Positions 23,579-32,191 of a stretch of DNA of 32,191 nucleotides are shown here, piece after piece. Under the pieces are notes generated by a model. It did not search any database, had not been told where the DNA came from, and was given only the letters and a program-made list of their open reading frames with translations. Made by a program: the position numbers and the translations under genes. Location: contig JAFQEF010000009.1 of NCBI GenBank assembly GCA_017399165.1, positions 1 to 32,191 on the forward strand, written 5' to 3'. Each line of letters begins with the position of its first letter. Within the stretch, counting starts at the first letter, position 1. This stretch comes from Akkermansia sp. GTDB lineage: Bacteria > Verrucomicrobiota > Verrucomicrobiia > Verrucomicrobiales > Akkermansiaceae.

Positions 23579-26500
23579 ATGAATACCGATAATATGAGCC
23601 CCATAGATAAAGAAGCCCCCACCACCGCAGCAGCAACGGTGCTCACCCCACCTGCCCCGCAACCTGCCGTTGCAGAAAAACCCGCAGCTCTGCAACTAAA
23701 CGAGCAAGAGCAGGATATTGCACGCAAAACACAGCTGCATTGGCGCCACCTGCTGACGGGAGATGCCACCACCGTGCCGGATGAAGTGCGCCGCCGCGCC
23801 GGGGCAGATGCCGCAGATTTATCCCCGGATGAGCGGGATTACCGCATCTACTCCACCATCAACCGCTCTTGGTATGCGGACCACCGTGACACCACCAAAG
23901 AAAAAGTACGGGCAGAGTGGCCCGCCATGCGCCGCCAACTGGCGCAGGAGCTGGAGGTAGCGGATGACGAGCGAGAGGTATTTATGGCGCTATCCGCCCG
24001 CCATGATGAGGAGCAACTGCGCATGGCCGCACGCACGGCATACGAGCGCAGCTACCAAGCAGCCCTCTGCGGGCAAGCCATGCCGGACTTGCAGGATATC
24101 ACGCAACCCCTGCCCCCGGAGTACCGCCACGCGGCCCACACCGTGGCAGCACAAGCCGCAGCAGAGGCGCAAGGCGTGCGAGAGCAGTATTGGCCGCTGG
24201 TGGCTGAGCTGGCGGAGGGCATGCACGGCATCGCAGCGTTGGAGGAGGACTTTGTATCTGCCCCGCAGTTTTTGGCAGCTGCACCCTCCTTGGTGTCTGC
24301 CGTAGACACCTTGGCAGAGCTGCCCGAGCAAGAGCGCCAACTGGTGCTCGCCCTGGCCGTGCAAGAGAGCCGCACCCGGCGCGACTCAGAGGCAGAAGAA
24401 GAGGAGGAAGAGGGCTTGGGCTCTCGCCTGGTACGCGGGATTCGGCGCGGGGCGGCATCCCTGGGCATGGGCATGTTGCAAGGTGTAAACCACTTGGGCA
24501 TTGCTACGTTAGACAACATAGGTGCCCGCCTGAATACCCCCACGGGACACGCCATGCAGCAAACAGCCGCCGCTTGGGATAAACGCCTGCAAACCCTGCG
24601 AGAAATTCGCCACGCCACGCAGCAAGAGCTTATCCCCTTGGTAGGCCCGAACACCCCGCAGGCAGAGGATTACCTGTTGCATGCGGCAGAGTCCATACCG
24701 GCTGCCGTGCTGGCTTGTGCCGGTGGTGCGGGCTTTGCCACGCTGACCGCTGCCGGCATGGGAGATGCCGTGGCAGAGGCACGCCTGCGCTCCCCCGAGA
24801 CCCCGCAGCAGCTTCAACTGGCAGCCGGTGTGGTGGGTGGCGCGGTGCAGGCCTCCATTTACATGGGTATCAGCCGCATTGGCGGGCAATTGCTGGAGAA
24901 GAGTGTCAACAATTTTCTGAAAGCCCGCGGGCACGGCGGCAGAGCCTTCAGCTGGGCGGCCCTCAACTCTATGGCCGGTATGACGGCAGAGGGCGTTAAA
25001 CTCATGCTGGCCGGCAAGGTTGCTACAGCGGCAGAGGCCGGGGTGCAAGAGCTGGCCTCCAAAGCCGCAGGCACGGCTTCCGGCATTAATTGGCAAGAGT
25101 TCGGTGATAATTTGACGGATGTGGAGGCCTACATGAGGGAGGCCGCTGCCTTGCTGCCGTTTTTGCTCATCGGCTCGGGGCGCGTTGCCCTGCGCCACTT
25201 CCGCGCCCCTCACCAAATTGTGGGGGACGGCACCCGCCTGCTCGACTGGGGTGTGCCGGAAAAAGACGTGACACAAATACTCAACGAACGAGACATTAAC
25301 CGCAAGGGTGAGCTTTTGCGCCAGGCGCTCACGGGCTCCAAAATGTGGTCCGGTCCCGGTTTCATCATAGATGCCATCAAAGCCCTGCGCCTGCTCAACG
25401 GGGATTATTTTAAGGGCTTTGAGTCGCCCGAGGTGGTGAGGGATTTCCTGAAACTGCCGGCAGAGGCATCCGTCATCAAACGGGCAGACTATGGGGAACG
25501 CACGCACGAGGCCATACTCAACACCCCCAACCACGCCATAGACCGCTACGGATACAAGGGAGCACGCCACAGCACGCGTTTTAAAAATGCCCTGGCACTG
25601 TGGGATGAATGGTGGACCCGCTCTCACATCAACGCCTACAGCTCGCGCATTCAACTGGGGGAGTGGCAACTGCGCAGCGGTGCAGACACCGCACGCTATG
25701 AACGCACCACCCGCTACTTGCAAGAGCTCAACAGCGGGCAAGATAAAGTGCCGCTCCGCATGCAGCCCTTGGGCACATACGCCCCCAATGCAGAGCGCGA
25801 GCGCCGCGCCCTGCTGCAAGACCGCGTGGCGGATTTGCAGGACCTCTCCTACCAGTTTCTCATGAACGTCAACTCGCTGGAGTCCATGGCGGCTAAAGAC
25901 ATTGGCCTTGAACGCATGAAAAAAGATGCCGAACGCACACGCGAGGAGTTTTTGGGCAACATCGGCAAAACATTGGTGAATGCCGGCTTGGGCATGCCCA
26001 CAGATGAAAACATGGCAAAGTTTTGCGATTGGTTTCAAGGGTACTACATGCGCAAAAAATACAGGGAGCGCACGCGCGGAGCCCACCTCGAATGGATACG
26101 CGACGTACCGCCGGATTTTTTGCGCAAAATGAGTGAGCATGCTCCGCAGCATGAGCACTTGGCCTACACCACTTACCCGGAGCTGCTGGAGGCATACAGA
26201 ATCTACCTGGGAGTAAGGAGCAACACAGAGCTGTTGATAGACCTGTTACCCATGACAGAGGATTTTCAGACGGCTCTTTCGCGCGGCATGAGCCCCGCAC
26301 AAGCCTACAGTTACTTGGCAGAAAGAGAGCTGGGCTACAAGGCGGAAAACCTCAAAAATTTCCCCACGGAGCAGGTGGAGCAATCCATCAACATCACCCC
26401 CATGGAGGAGTACACCCGCATGAACGAGGCGCGCTGCCGGGATTTCATGCTGCTCACGGGCGCCACGCTTGAGGAGCAAACGGGAGACGACGGCCAATGC

Positions 26501-28810
26501 TACCGGCGCTTACGCCGCCCGGACGGCTCGTTCTCCCGCTGGCATGAAAGTGCCGCCTTTGCCATGAATGATGTGGCCGCCAATGCAGCCCTCACTTTCC
26601 TGCCGCTCGGCAAGGGGATTCACCGGCAGCTGGCAACTCAGCAAACGGATTTAACCCGCCTGCCCCTGGCCGGGGACCATGAGTTCTCGGGCTTTGACCA
26701 ACTGTGCCACCGCGCCATGCAAGACCTCACGGTGCATTGGATGGAGTCTGCCCCATACCTGCAACCCGGCTTGCGTACGGAGCGCCTGCGCTACCGCTTT
26801 ATGCACAACAGCAGCTACGGCAGCGGCATCAGCCCCGTTTACCATGCAGACGGCGCAGAGGAGCACCCCTACCTCACCTTTGATATTCACACCACCGCCA
26901 CCCCGGTGGGGCTGGCTACGGCGCGCTTCTTCACCTTCTGGCAGCGTATCCTCAACTCCTCCACCATACAACCGCAGCATGCGCTCTCCTTCCTGGAGCT
27001 CATGGGGCAGCATTGGGAGCAGGAGGTAGCAGCCCTGCCCCCGCCGGAAACTTCACCCGGGCACCTCAACCGCGTGGCAGATTTGATGGCGCGTTTTACC
27101 CTGCAATACTTCATGGTGAAACTGCCGCAGCTCAACCTGCCGCCCAGTGTCAAAGAGTGGGTGGGCTATGCCGCCTTTTGTCCGCCCGTGGAGGATGGGC
27201 AGCCGGGCATGCCGAGCTCCGTACAGCTGGGTAAAAACCACTCCGGCATCATACGCTGGAGCAACAGGCGCGTAGCCGCCGCCCTGCGGGAGCAATTGCA
27301 ACAAATTGACACCCTGCGCCGGGAATATGCAGACACCGCCCTGCCCGACGGCGAGATTCACGAGCTGATGCAACGCGCCCTGGGGCTGGATGCCGCCCAC
27401 AACGCAGAGCAAGCTTGGTGCTATCACTACGCCGGGGCGACTGCCCTGCAAAACGCACCGCAGTATATCTTGAATATCCTGAAATCTCCGCTGAATGCCT
27501 GGCTGAATACCGCGCCCGAGGAGCAGCACCAACTGCGGGAATACATGCAGGCGTTTTTAGAGGCTACCCCGCCCATCACCGTGAGAGAGGGCGAGGACTA
27601 CATGAGCGCCGCCATGGCTAATTTGGATGCCGTGTTGGCACAACACCCGCAGTTGCATTACCTGAGCCCCGCCGGGGGCAATAGGGAGCGTATCTTAACA
27701 CTTACCCTGCCCGAGCGAACATGGCAAACAGAGCTTCTGCCGGAGGAACCCGCCTACCGGGAACAGCCGTTCCCCTACACCGGGGCGGTGCAAGAACGTG
27801 CCTATTTTTCAGACACAGCAGCGGTGGATTACCCGCAACTCAACACCCCGCAAGTGCAACACGCCATGCAATTTTTAGACATGTTGCGCGCCTACCCCGG
27901 CAATATACCATATGCCACCCCAAACGGCATATACTGGCGTGAGCTGGCCTACGGCGGCAAAAACGGCAAGCCCCCTGCCGGGTTGGAGCAACACCGCCGC
28001 GTGCGCCCGTTGGCAAGCGTGATACGCCTGCTCAAAGAGGTGCATGAGCTGTGTGAGACCAAGCAAACGGATTTCATCAACATTTGCGGCATTCCCCTGC
28101 CCAAGCTGAGCGAGCAAGAGCTTGCCTGCCCGGCCATACAAGGCATAAGCGTATACCGCCAAATGCAACATGGGCAAAAATGGCGCAGCTTAACGCACCT
28201 GTGCCGCCTGATGCCCGGCGACCGCTCTGCCCCGAGCCACCGCGAGCGATCCCCCTATGTTACCGAGATTCGGGAGGGCATTTACCTGGGTGACACCGCC
28301 GCCCTGAGCAAGGTGGCAGACCCCATAAGCTGCATGGTTCCCCTGCAACAATATGCCCACCTGCCCCACCGTAAATACGGCGAGGCTAACACAGACAAAC
28401 GCTTTGCCGACATTGTGGACCACGCTTTGGATAACCTTAGCAGCTTGGCAGATAAAGACGCAAGCTTTATGGAGCACCGCTTTTGCGGCGGCGTATCCCT
28501 TACAGAGCTGCTCATGCGCTTGTTTGAGGACAGCAATTTCGGCGGTGGTATACTGGGGCGCGCCGGGGTGCAGGAGCAATCCCCCCAAGCCTTGCGCCTG
28601 CTGCGCTTGGCTGCGGACCTTATCTCTTGCATTGCCGCCCCGCAACAGGCAGAGAATCCGCAGGCCGTTAAGGCGTTTAAACGCTTGCAAAATACCGTAC
28701 AGCGCCTGCAAAAAGATAAACCGCAGCGCAGCATTCAACAGAGACTCTTGCTGCGCAGTACTCAACTTCTGAAAGAAAAAATAGACAATGCAACCGCAAA
28801 CCACCAATAA
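23579..28810 (+). CDS. Giant phage-type protein (about 1743 aa)
   Basis: A protein of 1743 residues from the ATG at 23579, which lies 8 bp after the preceding stop. The frame is open further upstream, but an earlier start would run deep into the previous gene. The sequence is helical, with an acidic run near residues 271-279 (EAEEEEEEG) and then an Ala/Gly-rich, moderately hydrophobic stretch at about 370-470 (PAAVLACAGGAGFATL, then AAGVVGGAVQASIYMG) that could enter a membrane. No peptidase, nuclease, polymerase or lysozyme motif stands out. Size, the hydrophobic middle and the neighbouring terminase resemble large virion proteins ejected into the cell by podovirus-type phages, but this is inference. 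Its end overlaps the terminase gene by 23 bp. Confidence 0.6.
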   Translation: MNTDNMSPIDKEAPTTAAATVLTPPAPQPAVAEKPAALQLNEQEQDIARKTQLHWRHLLTGDATTVPDEVRRRAGADAADLSPDERDYRIYSTINRSWYADHRDTTKEKVRAEWPAMRRQLAQELEVADDEREVFMALSARHDEEQLRMAARTAYERSYQAALCGQAMPDLQDITQPLPPEYRHAAHTVAAQAAAEAQGVREQYWPLVAELAEGMHGIAALEEDFVSAPQFLAAAPSLVSAVDTLAELPEQERQLVLALAVQESRTRRDSEAEEEEEEGLGSRLVRGIRRGAASLGMGMLQGVNHLGIATLDNIGARLNTPTGHAMQQTAAAWDKRLQTLREIRHATQQELIPLVGPNTPQAEDYLLHAAESIPAAVLACAGGAGFATLTAAGMGDAVAEARLRSPETPQQLQLAAGVVGGAVQASIYMGISRIGGQLLEKSVNNFLKARGHGGRAFSWAALNSMAGMTAEGVKLMLAGKVATAAEAGVQELASKAAGTASGINWQEFGDNLTDVEAYMREAAALLPFLLIGSGRVALRHFRAPHQIVGDGTRLLDWGVPEKDVTQILNERDINRKGELLRQALTGSKMWSGPGFIIDAIKALRLLNGDYFKGFESPEVVRDFLKLPAEASVIKRADYGERTHEAILNTPNHAIDRYGYKGARHSTRFKNALALWDEWWTRSHINAYSSRIQLGEWQLRSGADTARYERTTRYLQELNSGQDKVPLRMQPLGTYAPNAERERRALLQDRVADLQDLSYQFLMNVNSLESMAAKDIGLERMKKDAERTREEFLGNIGKTLVNAGLGMPTDENMAKFCDWFQGYYMRKKYRERTRGAHLEWIRDVPPDFLRKMSEHAPQHEHLAYTTYPELLEAYRIYLGVRSNTELLIDLLPMTEDFQTALSRGMSPAQAYSYLAERELGYKAENLKNFPTEQVEQSINITPMEEYTRMNEARCRDFMLLTGATLEEQTGDDGQCYRRLRRPDGSFSRWHESAAFAMNDVAANAALTFLPLGKGIHRQLATQQTDLTRLPLAGDHEFSGFDQLCHRAMQDLTVHWMESAPYLQPGLRTERLRYRFMHNSSYGSGISPVYHADGAEEHPYLTFDIHTTATPVGLATARFFTFWQRILNSSTIQPQHALSFLELMGQHWEQEVAALPPPETSPGHLNRVADLMARFTLQYFMVKLPQLNLPPSVKEWVGYAAFCPPVEDGQPGMPSSVQLGKNHSGIIRWSNRRVAAALREQLQQIDTLRREYADTALPDGEIHELMQRALGLDAAHNAEQAWCYHYAGATALQNAPQYILNILKSPLNAWLNTAPEEQHQLREYMQAFLEATPPITVREGEDYMSAAMANLDAVLAQHPQLHYLSPAGGNRERILTLTLPERTWQTELLPEEPAYREQPFPYTGAVQERAYFSDTAAVDYPQLNTPQVQHAMQFLDMLRAYPGNIPYATPNGIYWRELAYGGKNGKPPAGLEQHRRVRPLASVIRLLKEVHELCETKQTDFINICGIPLPKLSEQELACPAIQGISVYRQMQHGQKWRSLTHLCRLMPGDRSAPSHRERSPYVTEIREGIYLGDTAALSKVADPISCMVPLQQYAHLPHRKYGEANTDKRFADIVDHALDNLSSLADKDASFMEHRFCGGVSLTELLMRLFEDSNFGGGILGRAGVQEQSPQALRLLRLAADLISCIAAPQQAENPQAVKAFKRLQNTVQRLQKDKPQRSIQQRLLLRSTQLLKEKIDNATANHQ

Positions 28811-30404
28811 CCCGGCAGCATCCCCCTTGGGCAGCAGGATCAATGACCCGCTGTGGCGGCTGCACCATTTGTATTGGATTGAGAATAAGGCAGGCCACCT
28901 GCAACGTTTCAAACCCAATGCTGCGCAATTACGCTTACACCGCAATTTGTGGTACCGCAACGCCGTACTCAAAGCGCGCCAGCTGGGTATCTCCACCTAT
29001 GTGGCCATGCTCATGCTGGACCGCTGCCTCTTCACGCCGCATTTTCACGCAGGTATTATAGACAAAACCCTGCCCGATGCCGAGCAGAAACTCGAAAAAT
29101 TGCGCTTTGCGTGGGAGCATTTGGATTACCTGCCACCCCATGCCACAGAGCAAGACCGCGCCTTGGCCTGCTTGGGTGCAATGCTCAAGCAGCAATCGGG
29201 CATGCAAAAGCGCAACGAGTGGCACCCCGTGGCAGATGCCCGCACACGCCTGGCTTTTGCCAACGGCAGCGATGTGCGCTTGGGTACCACCCTGCGTGGC
29301 GGCACCTTGCAGCTCTTGCATGTGTCTGAGCTTGCCCACGTATCCGTGCACGCCCCATGGCGTGCACGAGAAATACGCACCGGTGCCATTAACACCGTGC
29401 CCGCAGACGGCACCATTATACTGGAAAGCACGCACGAGGGCGGCCGCTACGGCGTTAATTACGAGATGACTCTGCGCGCCATGGAAAACACCGCAAAAGC
29501 GGCGGAGCTCTCACCTCTGGACTTCCGGTTCTTCTTCTTCAGCTGGGCAGATAACCCGGACTACGCGCTGCCCGGTAAAAGCCATTGGCCGGACACCATG
29601 GCAGAGTACTTTGAAAAGCTGGAGGCCCAGCACGGCATCACCCTGCAACCCGAGCAAAAACGCTGGTATAGCCACATGGAGCGCACCATGGGTGCTGCCA
29701 TGCGTCAAGAATACCCCACCACACCCGATGAAGCATTCTCCACCGGCAACGACGGCGCTATTTACGGCACGCAAATTGCCCTGTTGAGAGAAGCCGGGCG
29801 CATTGGTGCCGCCTTTGCTTACAATGCAACGGAGCCCCTGTACACCGCTTGGGATTTGGGATTGAGCGACCACACGGCCATTTGGCTGGTGCAATACTAC
29901 GGCGGGGCGGTATACTGGCTCAACCACTATGCCGCCAACCAACAACCGCTGGAGCACTTTGCCGCCCATATTCATGCCTGGCAGCGGCAATACGGCCCCA
30001 TTGCCACGCATTTTCTGCCGCACGATGCCGCGCACCGAGACCCGCACGGGCAATCATACGTAGAGAGCCTGGCGCATTGCGGTATTACCGCCGTGCGTGT
30101 GGTACCCCGCACACCCGATATTTGGCGTGGCATTAATAACCTGCGCATGCTGCTGCCACGCAGCTGGTTTCACCGGGATACCCTGGCACAACGCCTCAAT
30201 GCGCGCGGGCAGAAAGAGCCCTCCGGCCTCACCTGTTTAGAGATGTACCACACCGCCCCACCATCCCCCAACGGTGTAGCGCATGACACCCCCGTGCACG
30301 ATGCCGCCTCTCACTCCGCAGATGCAGCACGCATGTTCGCAGAGGCCCTCAGCCACGGCCTCGTCACCCCCATGTGCTATACCAAAAAACGCGCCAGAAT
30401 GTAA
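28788..30404 (+). CDS. Phage large terminase subunit (TerL)
   Basis: A 538-residue packaging motor with all expected motifs in place. The ATPase has the terminase-type Walker A KARQLGIST at 62-70, a Walker B/catalytic Glu region LQLLHVSELAHV (Glu181), and the coupling motif ILESTHEGG at 211-219. The RNase H-like nuclease has Asp356 in TAWDLGLSDHTA, Asp413 in LPHDAAHRD, and Asp505 and Asp512 in VHDAASHSADAARM. It would cut concatemeric DNA and pump it into a capsid. The ATG lies inside the end of the giant gene (23-bp overlap), so translation is probably coupled. The reading frame is intact, yet no small terminase, portal, capsid or protease gene is near; the next gene is a sulfatase. Confidence 0.88.
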   Translation: MQPQTTNNPAASPLGSRINDPLWRLHHLYWIENKAGHLQRFKPNAAQLRLHRNLWYRNAVLKARQLGISTYVAMLMLDRCLFTPHFHAGIIDKTLPDAEQKLEKLRFAWEHLDYLPPHATEQDRALACLGAMLKQQSGMQKRNEWHPVADARTRLAFANGSDVRLGTTLRGGTLQLLHVSELAHVSVHAPWRAREIRTGAINTVPADGTIILESTHEGGRYGVNYEMTLRAMENTAKAAELSPLDFRFFFFSWADNPDYALPGKSHWPDTMAEYFEKLEAQHGITLQPEQKRWYSHMERTMGAAMRQEYPTTPDEAFSTGNDGAIYGTQIALLREAGRIGAAFAYNATEPLYTAWDLGLSDHTAIWLVQYYGGAVYWLNHYAANQQPLEHFAAHIHAWQRQYGPIATHFLPHDAAHRDPHGQSYVESLAHCGITAVRVVPRTPDIWRGINNLRMLLPRSWFHRDTLAQRLNARGQKEPSGLTCLEMYHTAPPSPNGVAHDTPVHDAASHSADAARMFAEALSHGLVTPMCYTKKRARM

Positions 30405-30476
30405 AATGCGGTGATTATGAAAGCCGAATATCCGTGTTTTCTTTACTCATTGTTCCCACGCGTATCAAATAAAACG

Positions 30477-30504
30477 TGACAACGGCGGATAACATGGTAG
30501 AATA
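30477..30504 (+). promoter_or_regulatory. Sulfatase promoter
   Basis: GTGACA (30477-30482) and TAGAAT (30499-30504) are separated by 16 bp. The predicted start near 30511 gives a leader of about 17 bases. GAGG words at 30505-30517 may serve as a ribosome binding site, rather far from the ATG. Confidence 0.55.
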
Positions 30505-30527
30505 GAGGAAGAGAGGATTACGCAGCC

Positions 30528-32039
30528 ATGTTGTTAAAAAATTTGTTAGCCGCTGTTATGTTGGCGCTGCCGTTGGTGGCAGCGGAAAAGCCGCGTGCCG
30601 TTGTTATATTTTATACGGATGACTTGGGGTACAATGATACCTCTACCTACGGGTGCGATAAGGTACCCTGCCCCAACTTGGACAAACTGGCAGCCGAGGG
30701 CGTTAAATTTACCGATGCGCACAGTACCCACTCCGTGTGTACCCCATCTCGCTATTCTATGCTGATGGGTGAGTACGCTTGGCGCAAAAAGGGCATGCAG
30801 ATATTGCCGGGGGATGCCAAGATGATTTTACCCACCAAGGAGGAGCAAGCCTCACTCCCCTCGCTGATGCAACAGGCCGGCTACCGCACCGCTGTTATCG
30901 GCAAGTGGCACTTGGGGCTTGGCCGCGGCACACAACCCACCGACTGGAACAACCACATCTCCCCCGGCCCCAATGAGGTGGGGTTTGACCATTCTTTCAT
31001 TCTGGCCGCCACGGGGGATCGCGTGCCCTGCGTCTACATTGAAAACGGCAAAGTGGTTAACCTTGACCCCAATGACCCCATTGAGGTGAGTTACGATAAA
31101 CCATTCCCCGGTGAGCCACTGGGCAGCACCCACCCGCAGTTGCTCAAGCCTTGGGCACGCAGCAACGGGCCGCAACACAACTGCGCCATTATTGACGGCA
31201 TACCCCGCATCGGTTACATGAGAGGCGGCAAATCAGCCCTGTGGAAAGACCAAGACATGGCCGACCGCATTACGGAAGAAGCCATCAAGTTCATACGCGA
31301 AAGCGCACAGATGGATAAACCCATTTTCCTCTATTTTGCCACCAACGACATCCACGTACCGCGCGACCCACACTACCGTTTCAAGGGCAAAAGCCAAATG
31401 GGCATACGCGGTGATGTAACCGTGCAGATGGATGATTGCTTGGGACGCGTGCGCGCCGCGCTGAATGAGAACGGCTACCAAGACTGCCTGTTCATATTCT
31501 CCAGCGACAACGGCCCCGTTATCAATGATGGTTACTTTGACGGCTCCATACGCGACTGCAAAGGACACAACCCCGTTGCCCCCATGAGCGCCGGCAAATG
31601 GAGGGACGGCAAGCTCAGCGGCGGCAAATACGGTATTATGGAGGGCAGCACCCGCGTACCCTTCATCGTGAGCTGGCCCGGCCATACCCCCAAGGGCACA
31701 GAGAGCCCTGCCCTGATGAGCCAAGTAGACCTTGCCCGCACCATTACCGAGTTGGTGGGGGCAGAAATACCGGCCACCGCCCTGCCGGACAGTCGCAACC
31801 TGCTGCCCGCCTTGTTGGGGCAAGATAAAGTCGGTGCACCCTATATCATAGAATCCGACAACGGCCGCACCCAAGCCGTGCGCAAGGGACAATACAAAGC
31901 TTATAGCCAAGCTCCCCAAAAGATACACCTTTACGACTTAAACGCAGACCTGCAAGAAAAGCACAATATCAGCGATAAAAACCATTCCGTTTACCGAGAA
32001 CTGATGTTGGAGCTGCTGGACACTTTGTTCCGAGAGTAA
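30528..32039 (+). CDS. Secreted Cys-type sulfatase
   Basis: A 503-residue sulfatase with an N-terminal signal peptide (about 1-19, MLLKNLLAAVMLALPLVAA). The sulfatase signature CTPSRYSMLMG begins at Cys71, the residue converted to formylglycine by a maturase; Arg75 follows. Metal ligands Asp31-Asp32 (FYTDDLGY) and Asp327-Asn328 (SSDNGP), plus Lys126 and His128 (GKWHLG), complete the active site. It removes sulfate from a sulfated glycan outside the cytoplasm; mucin is a plausible substrate given the likely host niche. The exact substrate cannot be read. It has its own promoter and is followed after 12 bp by a group II intron end on the other strand. Confidence 0.95.
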   Translation: MLLKNLLAAVMLALPLVAAEKPRAVVIFYTDDLGYNDTSTYGCDKVPCPNLDKLAAEGVKFTDAHSTHSVCTPSRYSMLMGEYAWRKKGMQILPGDAKMILPTKEEQASLPSLMQQAGYRTAVIGKWHLGLGRGTQPTDWNNHISPGPNEVGFDHSFILAATGDRVPCVYIENGKVVNLDPNDPIEVSYDKPFPGEPLGSTHPQLLKPWARSNGPQHNCAIIDGIPRIGYMRGGKSALWKDQDMADRITEEAIKFIRESAQMDKPIFLYFATNDIHVPRDPHYRFKGKSQMGIRGDVTVQMDDCLGRVRAALNENGYQDCLFIFSSDNGPVINDGYFDGSIRDCKGHNPVAPMSAGKWRDGKLSGGKYGIMEGSTRVPFIVSWPGHTPKGTESPALMSQVDLARTITELVGAEIPATALPDSRNLLPALLGQDKVGAPYIIESDNGRTQAVRKGQYKAYSQAPQKIHLYDLNADLQEKHNISDKNHSVYRELMLELLDTLFRE

Positions 32040-32051
32040 GATTTGCCGATA

Positions 32052-32115
32052 ATCGTGTAGGGGGCTTTCGCCCCCTCACACACCACCGTACGTGCCATTT
32101 ATGGCATACGGCGGT
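32052..32115 (-). ncRNA. Group II intron domains V and VI
   Basis: Domain V (32115-32082 on the minus strand) is 34 nt: a lower stem (ACCGCCGTA / TACGGTGGT), an upper stem (TGCCA / TGGCA), a TAAA tetraloop, and the diagnostic 2-nt CG bulge on the 3' side. The catalytic triad would be CGC. Domain VI (32081-32052) pairs AGGGGGC with GCCCCCT around GAAA. Its 3' strand has a single bulged A (complement of 32058), flanked by GTG/CAC pairing, placed as the branch point 6-7 nt from the 3' splice site. Confidence 0.85.
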
Positions 32116-32121
32116 TTCCAA

Positions 32122-32191
32122 TCAGCGTTTGAGGAGTTGATAAAACGAGATATATCCCTCTGCTCGCAGCCATGCGTTATCCATGCAGATA
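32122..32191 (-). CDS. C-terminus of group II intron reverse transcriptase (partial)
   Basis: An open frame enters from the window edge and gives the last 22 residues (WLRAEGYISFYQLLKR at the end) before a TGA at 32122-32124. The stop lies 6 bp before domain V, where intron-encoded reverse transcriptase/maturase genes normally end. The residues alone are too few to name a class. The rest of the gene is outside the window. Confidence 0.6.
   Translation of the reverse strand, partial: ICMDNAWLRAEGYISFYQLLKR

Larger units (their letters stand above)
32052..32191 (-). mobile_element. Group II intron, 3' part (truncated by window edge)
   Basis: On the minus strand the sequence contains, in order, the last codons of an intron-encoded protein, a domain V hairpin and a domain VI hairpin ending near 32052 (or 32051). 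The order, spacing and sequence all match bacterial group II introns, which are self-splicing retroelements. The body and 5' end lie beyond the window. The insertion point is 12 bp after the sulfatase stop, and the intron is antisense to that gene. Confidence 0.85.

Noticed and set aside
24509..26158. Open frame of 549 codons antisense to the giant gene
   Set aside because: Same reasoning: no start context and no domain, and it lies inside a much longer frame continuous with its neighbours.
22353..30470. Short shared CGTATCAAA word at both ends of the phage-type module as attachment sites
   Set aside because: Only 9 bp match, the left copy lies inside the first coding region, and the flanks differ. 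Chance is sufficient.
32059..32076. Intrinsic terminator of the sulfatase gene
   Set aside because: The hairpin has no T run and is explained, with its neighbours, as domain VI of a group II intron on the other strand.
1..32191. CRISPR array or complete tRNA/rRNA genes
   Set aside because: No regularly spaced repeats, no full cloverleaf and no rRNA-like stretch were seen on reading both strands.

Overview
The window most likely comes from a gut-type member of the Verrucomicrobiota, probably near Akkermansia. This is inferred from gene style, not from a marker gene: a secreted sulfatase, a secreted pair with thioredoxin-like and transglutaminase/discoidin-like domains, few clear Shine-Dalgarno sites, and mid-range GC. 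It contains no rRNA gene, no complete tRNA and no CRISPR array.

Layout, left to right. (1) 1-2795: a small ribbon-helix-helix-like ORF overlaps mnmA (tRNA 2-thiouridylase). A Fic AMP-transferase with a C-terminal winged helix faces it, behind a promoter studded with copies of one AT-rich motif. (2) 2796-5400: a large exported protein of unknown function, an AT-rich gap, and a second truncated copy of that gene's promoter-proximal end and signal peptide. (3) 5401-13500: a complete type I restriction-modification operon (hsdM-hsdS-hsdR) on the minus strand, followed closely by two directly abutting unknown genes, one with Sel1/TPR-like repeats. A tyrosine recombinase diverges from hsdM. (4) 14622-18932: an HD-domain hydrolase, then a two-gene operon of secreted proteins. 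(5) 18933-22328: a gene-poor leader holding a strong plus-strand terminator with no gene before it, then an Aas/LplT-like fusion (MFS domain, PlsC acyltransferase, ligase-like tail), then a cluster of hairpins. (6) 22347-30404: three plus-strand genes encoding a helical protein, a giant protein of about 1743 residues and an apparently intact phage large terminase. No portal, capsid, tail, lysis or integrase gene sits beside them. (7) 30528-32191: a secreted Cys-type sulfatase, followed 12 bp after its stop codon by the 3' end of a group II intron on the minus strand (domains V and VI plus the C-terminus of its encoded protein), cut off by the window edge.

The most promising unexplained items are the isolated terminase/giant-protein module, the two unknown genes attached to the restriction operon, the orphan terminator (possible small RNA or attenuator), the repeated operator-like motif at fic, and several promoters so close to the start codon that the mRNAs may be leaderless. 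All family assignments rest on motifs read by eye. No database search was possible.
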